The position numbers and the translations under genes were made by a program. Of a stretch of 64,000 bases of DNA, positions 25,766-35,066 are shown in pieces (positions within the stretch are counted from its first letter, which is position 1; the number at the start of each line of letters is the position of its first letter). The notes under the pieces are model-generated. The model had not been told where the DNA came from. It worked only from the letters and a program-made list of their open reading frames with translations, and searched no databases. This DNA comes from Aminobacter sp. J41 (lineage in GTDB: Bacteria > Pseudomonadota > Alphaproteobacteria > Rhizobiales > Rhizobiaceae), in the NCBI RefSeq assembly GCF_000526635.1, contig NZ_JAGL01000019.1, positions 1 through 64,000 on the forward strand. The letters are read 5' to 3'.

Positions 25766-26730
25766 GCGCCGACTTGCGGCACCGAACCGAAAACCGACCA
25801 GCCCAGTCGTTCCGAAAGCCGCTCCAGCGCGATGGTGCCGAGCAGCGAGTTGCCGTTGTCGTCCAGCCCCGGCGACCAGACGGCAATCGAGGCAACGTGA
25901 GGCACGACTGCAAGAATGCCACCGCCAACGCCGCTCTTTGCCGGCAGGCCGACGCGGTAGGCAAAGTCCCCTGCCCCGTCATACTGGCCGCAGGTCAGCA
26001 TCAGGGCGTTGATACGGCGGACACGATGCGCTTCCTGCAACGAGATCTTCTTCTTGCGTCCGGAAGGGGACAGCATCAGGTAGCGCCCAGCCAGCGCCAG
26101 CTGCCGGCAGGTGAGCGCGATCGCGCACTGGCGCACATAGAGCTTCATCACGTCTTCGACGTCGTGATGCAGGTTGTCGAACGACTTGGCGAGGTTGGCG
26201 AGCGCGCGGTTAGTGTAGCCACCCTTCGCCTCCTTGTCGAAGACATCGGGATCGACGTCGAAATCCTTCCCGCCAATGTGATCGGCCAGGAACGCCGCGA
26301 CATCCTCGTGCTGCGGCTTCTCGCGGTCGAGCAGCATGTCGGCAATGACGAGCGCTCCAGCGTTGATGAAGGGATTGCGCGGGATGCCCTTTTTGCGCTC
26401 GAGGTCGATAATCGAGTTGAACGGATCGCCAGACGGCTCGCGCCCGACGCGCTTCCAGACGTCGTCGCCATGCGCCTCCAGTGCCATCGTCAGCGCGAAG
26501 ACTTTCGAGATGCTCTGAATGGGAAACGGGTGGCTGGCCTCGCCGCCCTCGATCACGTCGCCATCGGCCGTAACGACGCAGACGCCGAAGCGGTTCACCT
26601 CCAGCTCGCTCATCCCTTCGATGTGGTCGATGAGTTTGCCGAAGCTTTCGATGACTTCCATTTCCGCGACGACGGCATCGACCGCGGCGCGGACCTGATC
26701 GGGATCGACCTTGTTGTTGCTGTTCGGCAT
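25762..26730 (-). CDS. glsA: Glutaminase
   Basis: Converts glutamine to glutamate and ammonia. The 322-residue protein has the beta-lactamase-like Ser-x-x-Lys in FPIQSISKVFAL, plus NPFINAGALV, the Tyr motif DNLHHDVEDVMKLYVRQCAI, and KSGVGGGILAVVP. The start at 26730 is fixed by AAGGAGCCTC directly upstream. Its stop shares the 4-base palindrome CTAG with the stop of the convergent deformylase-like gene. Confidence 0.95.
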   Translation of the reverse strand: MPNSNNKVDPDQVRAAVDAVVAEMEVIESFGKLIDHIEGMSELEVNRFGVCVVTADGDVIEGGEASHPFPIQSISKVFALTMALEAHGDDVWKRVGREPSGDPFNSIIDLERKKGIPRNPFINAGALVIADMLLDREKPQHEDVAAFLADHIGGKDFDVDPDVFDKEAKGGYTNRALANLAKSFDNLHHDVEDVMKLYVRQCAIALTCRQLALAGRYLMLSPSGRKKKISLQEAHRVRRINALMLTCGQYDGAGDFAYRVGLPAKSGVGGGILAVVPHVASIAVWSPGLDDNGNSLLGTIALERLSERLGWSVFGSVPQVGA

Positions 26731-26819
26731 GAGGCTCCTTCGGCTTCTGGCGGGCTGAGCCAAACGCCAGCCGGCCGAAGGGGTTCCTCATCTACCGGCC
26801 AAGCCCGTCCAGAGCCGTT

Positions 26820-27758
26820 TCAGACGGTCTCCTTGACCCGTCCCTTGCCGATCTCGGCGAGGTCGTACGTCGTCGTCTGATAGACCTGGTTGATCCAGTT
26901 GCCGAACAAAAGATGCGCGTGCGAGCGCCAGCGATTGAGCGGCGGGCGCGATGGGTCGTTGTTCGGGTAGTATTCGTGCGGGACCTCGATCGGCACGCCC
27001 AACCCCACGTCGCGGTCGTACTCTTCCTTGAGGGAGGTCGAGTCGTACTCGATGTGGTTGAACATGTAGAGCCGGTTGCCCATCTCCTCAGCGACCATGC
27101 ACGGGCCTGTCATGTCCGATTCCATCAGCAGCTGAAGATCTTCGTGCTGGCGGATGTCCTGCGAGCGCACCTCGGTCCAGCGCGAAACGGGAATGGCGAA
27201 ATCATCGGAGAAGCCGGTGAGGTACGGCGAGCTGGGCGCGTTGTTCCGGTGGCGGAACACGCCGAACGCCTTCTTCGACAGCGGGTATTTCGGGATGCGG
27301 TGGAAGTGCCACGCTGCCGCCATCGCGCCCCAGCAGATGAAGAAGGACGAATGGACGTTGGTGGTCGTCCAGTCGAAGATCTGCTTCAGCTCATCCCAGT
27401 AATAGACTTCCTCGAACGGCAGCTTCTCGACCGGCGCGCCGGTGACGATGAAGCCGTCGAACTTGCGGTCTTTGACCTCTTCCCAGGTCTGGTAGAAGGC
27501 GATCAGGTGTTCTTCCGGGGTGTTTTTCGCGGCATGGCTGCCGATGCGCACCAGCGTCAGCTCGACCTGCAGCGGCGATGCGCCGATGAGTCGCGCGAAC
27601 TGGGTCTCCGTGCGTATCTTGTTCGGCATCAGGTTCAGCAGGCCGATCTGCAGCGGACGGATGTCCTGCCGGAGCGCCGTGCGCTCGTCCATAACCTGCA
27701 CGCCTTCTCTGACGAGGACGTCGCGGGCGGGTAGCTGGTCGGGGATCTTGATGGGCAC
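26820..27758 (-). CDS. metA: Homoserine O-acyltransferase MetA, probably acetyl-type
   Basis: MetA activates homoserine for methionine synthesis. With the GTG start at 27758 the protein has 312 residues, and its active residues fall on the canonical numbers: Lys47 (LMPNK), Cys142 (FFICWGAM), His235 and Glu237 (FNHIEYD). Residue 111 is Glu (VTGAPVEK). In studied MetA proteins Glu111 favours acetyl-CoA while Gly111 favours succinyl-CoA, so this is probably an acetyltransferase. The match in numbering supports the GTG start over the longer frame. Expression is likely controlled by the SAM-II riboswitch upstream. Confidence 0.93.
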   Translation of the reverse strand: MPIKIPDQLPARDVLVREGVQVMDERTALRQDIRPLQIGLLNLMPNKIRTETQFARLIGASPLQVELTLVRIGSHAAKNTPEEHLIAFYQTWEEVKDRKFDGFIVTGAPVEKLPFEEVYYWDELKQIFDWTTTNVHSSFFICWGAMAAAWHFHRIPKYPLSKKAFGVFRHRNNAPSSPYLTGFSDDFAIPVSRWTEVRSQDIRQHEDLQLLMESDMTGPCMVAEEMGNRLYMFNHIEYDSTSLKEEYDRDVGLGVPIEVPHEYYPNNDPSRPPLNRWRSHAHLLFGNWINQVYQTTTYDLAEIGKGRVKETV

Positions 27759-27777
27759 GGCAACAACTCCAGAAACT

Positions 27778-27808
27778 GAAAAGACCGGCGGCGTATGCGC
27801 GACCGGTC
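27778..27808 (-). terminator. Hairpin with T tract in the metA leader
   Basis: GACCGG (27808-27803) can pair with CCGGTC (27788-27783), followed by TTTT on the minus strand. It lies between the SAM-II aptamer and the metA start, where an expression-platform terminator would be expected. Confidence 0.45.
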
Positions 27809-27830
27809 CCAACGGAATTGCTGCGATCGG

Positions 27831-27883
27831 TCCTTTAGCAACTTATTTTACGTGGCTGCAAGCCGACCGGCCAAATCACCACG
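27831..27883 (-). promoter_or_regulatory. SAM-II riboswitch (metA leader)
   Basis: The minus strand contains the SAM-II core in order: P1 arm CGTGG, the GATTTG strand, TTGCAG, P1 partner CCACG, then the A-rich AAAATAAGTTGCTAAAG that forms the pseudoknot. SAM-II aptamers are characteristic of alphaproteobacterial metA, metX and related genes and repress on SAM binding. It begins about 125 nt upstream of the metA GTG. Confidence 0.92.
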
Positions 27884-27971
27884 GAACGCGGCATATTTAG
27901 GATCGCTGAACCTTTGCGTCAACGCCAAAGACTTGGTAGAGGCAAGCACACCTTCCAACTGGATAGCAGCC

Positions 27972-29075
27972 ATGACCACCGAGCTTCGCCCTGAACCACG
28001 CCCCGGCGTGATGGAGATCGACGCCTACGTGCCCGGCAAGAGCCACGCACCGGCGGGGGTCGCGAAGGTCTATAAGCTGTCGTCCAACGAAAATCCGTTC
28101 GGCCCCTCCCCCAAGGCCATCGCGGCCGCACAGGCGGTGACGGAGAAGCTTGCGCTTTATCCGGACGGTTCATCGCGGAAGCTGCGTGAGGCGATCGCGA
28201 AGACGCATGGCCTCAACGTCGCCAACGTCATGGCCTTCAACGGCTCCGACGAGGCACTGGCGCTGCTCACCCGCATCTATGTCGGCGAAGGCGACGAGGG
28301 CATCTACAGCCAGTACGGCTTCCTGGCCTATCCGATCTACATCCGCTCGGTCGGCGCAAAGCCCGTGATCGCGCCGGAGGTCAACGAGACGGCGAACGTC
28401 GACTCGATCCTCTCCTGCGTCACCGAGAAGACGCGCATCGTCTTCCTCGCCAATCCGAGCAACCCCACCGGCACCTACATGCCGTTCGACGAGGTGCGCC
28501 GCCTGCACGCCGGCCTGCCGAAGAACGTGCTGCTCGTGATCGACGCGGCCTATGCCGAGTTCGTGCGCCGCAATGATTACGAGGCAGGAGTAGAGCTGGT
28601 GGCGGCCAATGAAAATGTCGTGATGACCCGCACCTTCTCCAAGGTGCACGGGCTCGGCGGCGCGCGCATCGGCTGGTGCTATGCGCCGGCGCACATCATC
28701 GAGGCGCTGGAGCGCGTGCGCGATCCGTTCAACGTCAACGCCATGGCGATCGAAGCCGGCACGGCGGCGATCCTCGATCGCGAACACGTCGAGTTCTGCG
28801 TCACTCACAACGAGAAGTGGCTCAACTGGACGACGGAGGAGCTGACGAAGCTCGGCCTTCGCGTCACCCCCAGCGTTGCCAACTTCATTCTGATTCACTT
28901 TCTGGAAGACGGGAAGCACACCGCCGAGGAGGCGGAGGAGTATCTGGCGCGGCGCGGGTATATTCTCAGGCGCGTTGCGGCATACGGCCTTCCCAACGCG
29001 CTGCGTATGACGATAGGCACCGAAGAAGCCAATCGCGGCGTAGTCGCCGCACTCGCGGAATTCCTGAAAGACTGA
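27972..29075 (+). CDS. hisC: Histidinol-phosphate aminotransferase
   Basis: A PLP aminotransferase of histidine synthesis, also able to act on aromatic amino acids. The 367-residue protein has [35 protein letters not shown] and the PLP Lys in [17 protein letters not shown]. The start at 27972 ([12 protein letters not shown]) fits the family; the frame remains open upstream into the metA leader. tyrC follows after 4 bp, so the pair may serve both histidine and tyrosine/phenylalanine synthesis. Confidence 0.93.
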   Translation: MTTELRPEPRPGVMEIDAYVPGKSHAPAGVAKVYKLSSNENPFGPSPKAIAAAQAVTEKLALYPDGSSRKLREAIAKTHGLNVANVMAFNGSDEALALLTRIYVGEGDEGIYSQYGFLAYPIYIRSVGAKPVIAPEVNETANVDSILSCVTEKTRIVFLANPSNPTGTYMPFDEVRRLHAGLPKNVLLVIDAAYAEFVRRNDYEAGVELVAANENVVMTRTFSKVHGLGGARIGWCYAPAHIIEALERVRDPFNVNAMAIEAGTAAILDREHVEFCVTHNEKWLNWTTEELTKLGLRVTPSVANFILIHFLEDGKHTAEEAEEYLARRGYILRRVAAYGLPNALRMTIGTEEANRGVVAALAEFLKD

Positions 29076-29079
29076 AAAA

Positions 29080-30009
29080 ATGACCGAAAAGATGTTTGAA
29101 CGCATCGCCCTGATCGGCATTGGCCTGATCGGCTCCTCCATCGCGCGCGTCGTGCGCCGCGAGGGCCTCGCCGGCGAGATCGTCATCTCCACCCGCAGCG
29201 CTGAGACGCTAAAGCGCGCTGAGGAACTTGGCCTCGGCGACCGCTACGAGCAAAGTGCTGCCGAAGCCGTGAAGAACGCGGACCTCGTCATCGTCTCCGT
29301 TCCCGTCGGCGCATCAGGTGCAGTGGCCGAGCAGATCGCCGGCGCTCTCAAGCCCGGCGCTATCCTCACCGACGTCGGCTCGACAAAGGCCTCGGTGATC
29401 GCGCAGATGCAGCCCCACGTGCCTGAAGGCGTGCACTTCATCCCGGGCCACCCGATCGCTGGTACCGAGCATTCCGGTCCGGATGCCGGCTTTGCGGAGC
29501 TGTTCCGCAACCGCTGGTGCATCCTGACCCCGCTGCCGGAGACCGATCAGGCGGCGCTCGACAAGCTCTCAGCCTTCTGGACCGCCTGCGGCTCCAACAT
29601 CGACGTCATGCCGCCGCAGCACCACGACATGGTGCTCGCAATCGTCTCTCACCTGCCGCACATCATTGCCTACAACATCGTCGGCACCGCGGACGACCTT
29701 GAGACGGTCACCAAGTCGGAAGTCATCAAGTACTCCGCGTCGGGTTTCCGTGACTTCACCCGCCTCGCGGCGTCGGACCCGACCATGTGGCGCGACGTGT
29801 GCCTGCACAACCGCGATGCGATCCTGGAAATGCTGGCGCGTTTTTCGGAAGACCTCGCCTCGCTGCAGCGAGCGATCCGCTGGGGCGATGGCGACAAGCT
29901 GTTCGACCTCTTCACCCGCACCCGCGCCATCCGCCGCTCGATCATCGAGGCTGGCCAGGACGTCAGCGCGCCAGACTTCGGCCGCATCGCGGCGGCAAAG
30001 CCCGCCTGA
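29080..30009 (+). CDS. tyrC: Prephenate/arogenate dehydrogenase
   Basis: Oxidative decarboxylation of prephenate or arogenate towards tyrosine. The 309-residue protein has the NAD motif IALIGIGLIGSSIARVV, TDVGSTKASVI, the active site FIPGHPIAGTEHSGP and the helical dimer domain (HDMVLAIVSHLPHIIAYNIV). In rhizobia this gene regularly follows hisC and is called tyrC, with cyclohexadienyl specificity. No ACT domain is attached. Confidence 0.92.
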   Translation: MTEKMFERIALIGIGLIGSSIARVVRREGLAGEIVISTRSAETLKRAEELGLGDRYEQSAAEAVKNADLVIVSVPVGASGAVAEQIAGALKPGAILTDVGSTKASVIAQMQPHVPEGVHFIPGHPIAGTEHSGPDAGFAELFRNRWCILTPLPETDQAALDKLSAFWTACGSNIDVMPPQHHDMVLAIVSHLPHIIAYNIVGTADDLETVTKSEVIKYSASGFRDFTRLAASDPTMWRDVCLHNRDAILEMLARFSEDLASLQRAIRWGDGDKLFDLFTRTRAIRRSIIEAGQDVSAPDFGRIAAAKPA

Positions 30010-30013
30010 CCAG

Positions 30014-30997
30014 TCAGAACAGCGGCGGGATCGCGCCGAGTGAGACGAAACCAATGCGGACCTTCCCGCGCGAGATCTTCAGCGGGAAGGTCGGCTCCTC
30101 GCCAAGCATCGCAATCGTGCCGACTGCGAGCTCAACCTGCTCGCGGTAGGCTGGCAGCAGGCTGACCAGCAGCTCGCCCAACGCGCGGGGATTGCGCACC
30201 TTCACCTGCAGTTCGGCGTCGATCAGCCCGTCGATGCCGACGGCGAAAGGTCCCGACACTTCCGCGCCGCTGCCCTTGTCATCGATGGAAACGGTGAGAT
30301 TGCGGATGTTAACGCTGGATTCGCGTCCGCCCGACTGCCAGCGCTCAACGAAGAAATCTGCAAGGCCCGCCAGCGGCGGCAGCTTGTCGGTGCCGACGAA
30401 GTTCGGGTCGAAGCGCAGCTCGTTGAAGCGTACGGCAAGGTCGTAGCCCGCGTCGGCGTCCGGACGCGCATGGAATTCGGCATGGCCCGCGCGCCCGAGC
30501 AGCGGCGGCACGTCGCCCGGCTCATCCAGTCTCACCTCGACATTGCGGCCCTCGACCGAGACACGCTCGGGCAGCGGCGAAGCAATACGGACGCTGGCTC
30601 GCATCGACTCCCACTTGAGGTCGAGCGTCGGTATGCCCGGCGTCTCCAGCGTCGCCGGCCCGTCGAGTTCGCCGATCACGAGGTTCGGCTGATAAACCTG
30701 CGCCGCCGAGCGGAAAGCCCCCGCCTGGAAACGGATAGCGGCCTTGGGGTCCTCGAACATCACCGAGCGGCAGAACACGCCAAGCCGGAAGGGATAGCCA
30801 CGAACCTCAAGGCTTTCGCAATTCGCACGCCGACCGCTGGCGTTGGCCCCGTCGACGGCCGTCTGGACGCGCTCGCCAACCTTTCCTGCGGCGTAGTACC
30901 ATCCGCCGCTATAGAGCGCGATGGCCGCAACGATCCCGAGCAGGAGCCAAAAGAAGCGCCTGCTGTAGTTGACCGGTTTATCATTGCTTGACGCCAT
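30014..30997 (-). CDS. DUF2125-family membrane-anchored protein
   Basis: A 327-residue protein with one amino-terminal membrane anchor (RRFFWLLLGIVAAIALYSGG, about residues 13-32) and a large periplasmic domain containing CESLEVRGYPFRLGVFC, a pattern shared by the DUF2125 family. The two Cys could form a disulfide. The repetitive beta pattern recalls AsmA-like lipid-transfer proteins, but no function is known. It converges on tyrC with 4 bp between stops. Confidence 0.85.
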   Translation of the reverse strand: MASSNDKPVNYSRRFFWLLLGIVAAIALYSGGWYYAAGKVGERVQTAVDGANASGRRANCESLEVRGYPFRLGVFCRSVMFEDPKAAIRFQAGAFRSAAQVYQPNLVIGELDGPATLETPGIPTLDLKWESMRASVRIASPLPERVSVEGRNVEVRLDEPGDVPPLLGRAGHAEFHARPDADAGYDLAVRFNELRFDPNFVGTDKLPPLAGLADFFVERWQSGGRESSVNIRNLTVSIDDKGSGAEVSGPFAVGIDGLIDAELQVKVRNPRALGELLVSLLPAYREQVELAVGTIAMLGEEPTFPLKISRGKVRIGFVSLGAIPPLF

Positions 30998-31062
30998 GGC
31001 GCGGCTCTCGTTAACCCTCGTCGGTCGGCACGCAGCCGAAAATTCGAATCTGGATTTGCGAT

Positions 31063-31584
31063 ATGGGCGATTTTTGGGTGTTTGGCTATGGCTCGCTGAT
31101 GTGGCGGCCGGGCTTCGCCCATACAGAGACGCGCAAGGCGCGCCTTTGCGGCTACCGGCGGGCGCTGTGCATCTCCTCGCACATTCACCGCGGCACGGTC
31201 GAAAAGCCGGGGCTGGTGCTGGGCCTCGACCGCGGCGGTTCCTGCGTCGGCATGGCCTTCCGCGTGCCGGGCGAGCTTTCCGACGAGGTGATGGGGTACC
31301 TGCGAGAGCGCGAGCTCGTCACCAACGTCTATCTCGAAAAGCGCCTGCCCGTCCGCTTCGATGACGGCTCACGCGCGGAAGCGGTCGCATATGTCGTCGA
31401 CCGGTCTCACATCCAGTACGCAGGCCATATCGACGTCGAGGAGGCCGCGCGCATCGTGTCGGGTTCCGTGGGTCTGTCGGGCCGCAACGAGGACTATGTG
31501 CTGAACACGGTCGACCATCTGCGCGCGCTCGGCATCCGCGACCGCTGGCTGGAAAGCGTGGCGCAGCGCCTTAACGCTTCCTGA
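31063..31584 (+). CDS. ChaC-like gamma-glutamylcyclotransferase
   Basis: The enzyme degrades glutathione or gamma-glutamyl compounds, releasing 5-oxoproline. The 173-residue protein opens with VFGYGSLMWRPGF, the substrate-binding signature, and contains AFRVPGELSDEVMGYLRERE with the catalytic Glu region. Then come RAEAVAYVVD and the closing NEDYVLNTVDHLRALGI. Its 3' end overlaps plsC by 14 bp in a convergent arrangement. Confidence 0.9.
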   Translation: MGDFWVFGYGSLMWRPGFAHTETRKARLCGYRRALCISSHIHRGTVEKPGLVLGLDRGGSCVGMAFRVPGELSDEVMGYLRERELVTNVYLEKRLPVRFDDGSRAEAVAYVVDRSHIQYAGHIDVEEAARIVSGSVGLSGRNEDYVLNTVDHLRALGIRDRWLESVAQRLNAS

Positions 31585-32371
31585 CCGGAAGCTCCACGCC
31601 GAGTTCCTTCAGGCGCCTGATCGCCGTCTCCGGCAGCGCCGGCGGGTTCTCCGACGTCGCCGCCTCGATCAGGAAGGCATCACAGCCTGCCTCGGTCTCG
31701 GCGATCAGCCGCTTCATGAAGGCATCCTTCTCCATGCCCGGCTCGATCGGCGGCAGGAACTTCGCCTTCAGCGCGCCTGGATAACGCAGGAACTTGCGGC
31801 GCGGCCAGTAGAGGCCCGCGACGTGAGCGACCGGCACCACCGGCACGTTCAGCGCCGCGTAGATCTCGGCAATGCCCCACTTGTAGGCGGGCTCGGCGCC
31901 CGGCGGGCGGCGGGTGCCTTCCGGGTAAATGATGAGCTGGCGCCCGTCATCCATCCGCTTCCTGGCCTCCACCAGCGCCTGCTTGAGCGCCTTTGAGCGG
32001 CTGCCGCGGTTGATCGGGATCATCTTCACCTTCTTCAGGTACCAACCGAAGAAGGGGATCCACATCAGCTCGCGCTTGAGGATGTAGACGGGGTCCGACA
32101 GGTACGGGAAGAACGCGATCGTGTCCCAGAACGACTGGTGCTTTGGCGCCAGGATGAACGGTCCGTCCGGCAGGTTCTCAAGCCCGGAAATCTCCGACTT
32201 CGTGCCAGCCAGCCACTCCTGCAGCCTGAGGCTGGTGCGCGACCAGAAGCGCGGCACCCACCACGCCTTCCGGCGCGGGGCAAGGAAGAAGAACGGGGTG
32301 AACACGATCATCTGGACGATGAGGTTCAGATAAAAGGCGGCATTGAACGCCAGCGACCGGATTACGAGCAT
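31571..32371 (-). CDS. plsC: 1-acyl-sn-glycerol-3-phosphate acyltransferase
   Basis: PlsC acylates lysophosphatidic acid to phosphatidic acid in the inner membrane. The 266-residue protein has an amino-terminal hydrophobic segment, the HX4D catalytic box in LAPKHQSFWDTIAF, the FINR-like block MIPINRGSRS and the PEGTR box in LIIYPEGTRRPPG. The start at 32371 (MLVIRSLAFNA) is chosen; the longer frame upstream reads into the ydcF end and is not family-like. Genes plsC, ydcF, ftsX and ftsE share the strand. Confidence 0.92.
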   Translation of the reverse strand: MLVIRSLAFNAAFYLNLIVQMIVFTPFFFLAPRRKAWWVPRFWSRTSLRLQEWLAGTKSEISGLENLPDGPFILAPKHQSFWDTIAFFPYLSDPVYILKRELMWIPFFGWYLKKVKMIPINRGSRSKALKQALVEARKRMDDGRQLIIYPEGTRRPPGAEPAYKWGIAEIYAALNVPVVPVAHVAGLYWPRRKFLRYPGALKAKFLPPIEPGMEKDAFMKRLIAETEAGCDAFLIEAATSENPPALPETAIRRLKELGVELPVRKR

Positions 32372-32457
32372 GAAAACGTGCCTGCGGAGTGTCGTGCGCA
32401 CGTTGGTTACACCAGTCGCGTCCAAAGGGAAACGTGCCGCCCGGCGAAAGACTGCCG

Positions 32458-33177
32458 TCAGCTGCCGCGTTGCGTCTGCGTGTGCTCGGGCTGCGCCCTG
32501 CCCGCGACCTGCCGGAGGTCCGGCACCACGCGCCGGAACAGCGCGGCGATGTACTTGGCGTATTCGGTGAACAGCACCCGGTTCGTGATCCACTCGCCGC
32601 CTTCGAGATGCGTGTTCACCACCGGATAGGGGAACAGCTCCGCCTCAGTCATGTAGCGCTTAAGCTCCAGCAGGCTACGCGGCATGTGGTAGTTGTTGGT
32701 GACGATGATCACCTTGTCCCAGTTATGGCTCTCGACCCACTTGGCGCTCTCTTCGGCATTGCCGATCGTGTCGAGCGCGGTGTGATCGAGGTCGACACAG
32801 CAGTTGAACAGCCGCGAATCGCCGCCGGTCGCGCGGCGCAGATCACTCAGCCGCGCCTTCGGGTGCACGCCGCTGATCAGCAGCCGCTTACCCTTTCCTG
32901 CCTCGAGCAGATCAACCGCCGCCGTCAGGCGCTTCTCGCCGCCGGTGAGCACAATGATCGCATCGGCCGAGGGAAGGTCGGTCGGCGTCGTCAGGCGTGC
33001 GATATGGGTGGCAAAGGCTGCGAAGCCGCCGAGGAAGGCGAGCGAGCCGCCGACAAGGAGCAGTGCCAGGGCCGCAAGGAGCCTGCGCACCGGGCGGCTT
33101 GGCCTGACCCGGTCTGCGTGGGCGTCAGCCACGATCTCGGGCGACGCCTTCCTGTCGATTGGCCCCGTCATGTGCAT
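32458..33177 (-). CDS. YdcF/SanA-family protein (DUF218)
   Basis: A protein of about 239 residues with one membrane anchor near residue 35-60 and a DUF218 domain: ADAIIVLTGGEKRLTAAVDLLEAGKGKRLLISG, TIGNAEESAKWV and VTNNYHMPRSLLEL. Relatives such as SanA and ElyC take part in envelope or peptidoglycan precursor homeostasis. The start is uncertain: ATGs at 33177 and 33171 are 6 bp apart and neither has a strong binding site. Lies between ftsX and plsC. Confidence 0.82.
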   Translation of the reverse strand: MHMTGPIDRKASPEIVADAHADRVRPSRPVRRLLAALALLLVGGSLAFLGGFAAFATHIARLTTPTDLPSADAIIVLTGGEKRLTAAVDLLEAGKGKRLLISGVHPKARLSDLRRATGGDSRLFNCCVDLDHTALDTIGNAEESAKWVESHNWDKVIIVTNNYHMPRSLLELKRYMTEAELFPYPVVNTHLEGGEWITNRVLFTEYAKYIAALFRRVVPDLRQVAGRAQPEHTQTQRGS

Positions 33178-33260
33178 ATGGTTACCCGCCAATCGTGGCA
33201 TTGAACAGGTCTTTGCGCGGACCCGCGATGGCGCAACGATGGTCTTTCATAGTCCGAAGC

Positions 33261-34235
33261 CTAGTCATGGGCGCTCGGGTCGATGTCGCCGAGATACGAA
33301 ACGACCGTGATGTGAGAGGTGAGCGCGGTCAGCCCGCCGATCAGGATGACGACCAGCGCGACGCCGAGATAGCCGGCACTACCGATCGCGAAATTGCCGA
33401 ACAGGGCCGTCGCCTGGTCGGCCTGAGGCGTCGCAAGGTTCCAGGACGACCACCACGAAAAGCCGATGAAGACGATGATGGCGGCAAGACCGCCAGCGGC
33501 CGCGCCCTTCATGCCAGTCAGCAGGAAGTGGCGGCGGAATTCGCGGGCGATGAACCCTGCCTCGGCGCCGACGAAATGCAGCACCTCGATGATGTGTCCG
33601 TTGCCCGCCATCGCGCCGCGCGTAGCGAAGACGATTGCCAGTACCGTGGCGGTCAGCATCAGCAGCAGCACCGAGAAGCCGATCGTCACGGTCGTGTTCG
33701 CCATGGCAATCAGGCGGTCGACCCAGGTGCGGTGGTCATCGAGCGTTGCCTGCGGCACCTCTGCCGTGACGGCCTGTCGTAGCGCCGGGAAGTCCGGCGG
33801 ATTTGCCGGATCGATGGTGACGATGACGAGACGCGGCACGGGCAGCTCGTCGATGTCGAAGCCGGTGCCGAGCCATGGCTCGAGCAGGCGGATCGTCGCC
33901 GCCCGGTCGACGATCGTTGCCTGCCGCACGCCGGGGAATCCGGCTGCGACCTGCTGTGCGGTGGCAAGTGCCGCCTCGATGTTGAGTCCATCGACCGGCT
34001 TGATCTGGATGGTCGCCTCGCGGGCGATCTGCGATTGCCACATCGCCGCCGTATCGCGCACCAGCGTCACGGCGCCGAGTGTCAGGCATGACAGGAAGGT
34101 CATGATCGCGATGACGAGGATCAGCGCATGCCCGGCGACGTTGCCGGGCGGCACGATAGGCGCCTGCTTGCGATAGGAGCGCGCCGCTCCGCGGCGTCTC
34201 GCCGGCGCGCCTGGCAGGGTGGCGGGATCAGTCAT
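33261..34235 (-). CDS. ftsX: Cell division protein FtsX
   Basis: FtsX is the membrane partner of the FtsE ATPase and activates septal peptidoglycan hydrolases. The 324-residue protein has a cytoplasmic amino end, a first helix (about 45-70), a periplasmic loop with the divergent ECD, and three carboxy-terminal helices separated by the conserved HIIEVLHFVGAEAGFIAREFRRHF. The ATG at 34235 overlaps the ftsE stop by 8 bases, indicating coupling. Confidence 0.93.
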   Translation of the reverse strand: MTDPATLPGAPARRRGAARSYRKQAPIVPPGNVAGHALILVIAIMTFLSCLTLGAVTLVRDTAAMWQSQIAREATIQIKPVDGLNIEAALATAQQVAAGFPGVRQATIVDRAATIRLLEPWLGTGFDIDELPVPRLVIVTIDPANPPDFPALRQAVTAEVPQATLDDHRTWVDRLIAMANTTVTIGFSVLLLMLTATVLAIVFATRGAMAGNGHIIEVLHFVGAEAGFIAREFRRHFLLTGMKGAAAGGLAAIIVFIGFSWWSSWNLATPQADQATALFGNFAIGSAGYLGVALVVILIGGLTALTSHITVVSYLGDIDPSAHD

Positions 34236-34887
34236 GGATCTCGAGCCTCCCGCCGTTGAGAACCATGCGGCGCGCGTCAACCTGCTCCATCAGCGCGACA
34301 TCGTGGGTCGCGATGACGACGGCCGTGCCGAGGCGGTTGAGCTCGATGAAGAGGCGCAGCAGGCGGCGGGCGAGCGGCGGATCGACATTGCCGGTCGGTT
34401 CATCGGCGAGCAGGATCTCGGGCTGTTCAATCAGCGCGCGGGCGATAGCCGCACGCTGTTTCTCGCCGCCCGACAGCACCGGCGGCAGCACATGCATGCG
34501 CTCGCCAAGGCCCACCCACTTCAGCAGCTCGATCACGTCAGAGCGGTAGCTCGACTCCTCGCGCCCGCGCACGCGCAAGGGCAGCGAGACGTTCTCGTAA
34601 GTGGTCATGTGGTCGAGCAGGCGGAAGTCCTGGAAGACGATGCCGATGCGCCGGCGCAGCATCGGCAGCTCTTTGCGCGGGATGCGCGACAGGTCCCTGC
34701 CGAAGACGGTGATAAGTCCGCGAGTTGGCTTCAGAGACATGAACAGCAGGCGAAGCAGCGTCGTCTTGCCCGCACCGGACGGCCCGCTCAGAAACTGGAA
34801 GGAACGTTCGGGCAGATGGAAGGAAATGTCACGGAGTATTTCCGGACCCATTCCATATCTGAGGCCGACATTCTCGAAGCGGATCAC
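34228..34887 (-). CDS. ftsE: Cell division ATP-binding protein FtsE
   Basis: An ABC ATPase of 219 residues. Walker A is GPSGAGKTTLL, the ABC signature is LSGGEKQRAAIARAL, and Walker B is ILLADEPTGNVDP, followed by the switch His (VVIATHDVALM). It begins MIRFENVGLRYG. FtsEX links Z-ring assembly to cell-wall hydrolysis. A CtrA box lies 80-95 bp upstream in the divergent region. Confidence 0.95.
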   Translation of the reverse strand: MIRFENVGLRYGMGPEILRDISFHLPERSFQFLSGPSGAGKTTLLRLLFMSLKPTRGLITVFGRDLSRIPRKELPMLRRRIGIVFQDFRLLDHMTTYENVSLPLRVRGREESSYRSDVIELLKWVGLGERMHVLPPVLSGGEKQRAAIARALIEQPEILLADEPTGNVDPPLARRLLRLFIELNRLGTAVVIATHDVALMEQVDARRMVLNGGRLEIHD

Positions 34888-34965
34888 CGGAAATCCTTGT
34901 TCATCAACGGTTTGGCCGGGGCGCCCCGCGAAGAGTGATGAGCCCCGAACTTCGTCCCCGCGTGG

Positions 34966-34980
34966 TTAATGCCCGGTTAA
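34966..34980. promoter_or_regulatory. CtrA-binding box between ftsE and hpt-cpdR
   Basis: A perfect TTAA, 7 nt, TTAA site (34966-34969 and 34977-34980, followed by C), the full CtrA consensus of alphaproteobacteria. A TTAACC half site and a TATAG -10-like string follow at about 35015-35027. The box lies between ftsEX and the operon ending in cpdR. Confidence 0.7.
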
Positions 34981-35066
34981 CATCTGCACTCAAAGGCAAA
35001 ATTGCAGCGAAGCGTTAACCTATAGAGGCTACCCACAGAATGAACCGCAAGAGGACGGTCGGTCGC

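Noticed and set aside
27882-27906. GGAAC-N16-CGCT resembling an EcfG promoter upstream of hisC
   Set aside because: The -10 has a mismatch and the site overlaps the SAM-II aptamer edge on the opposite strand; hisC is not a usual stress gene.
31010-31020. TTAACC half site like a CtrA box near the ChaC-like gene
   Set aside because: Only a half site without the second TTAA at the right spacing.
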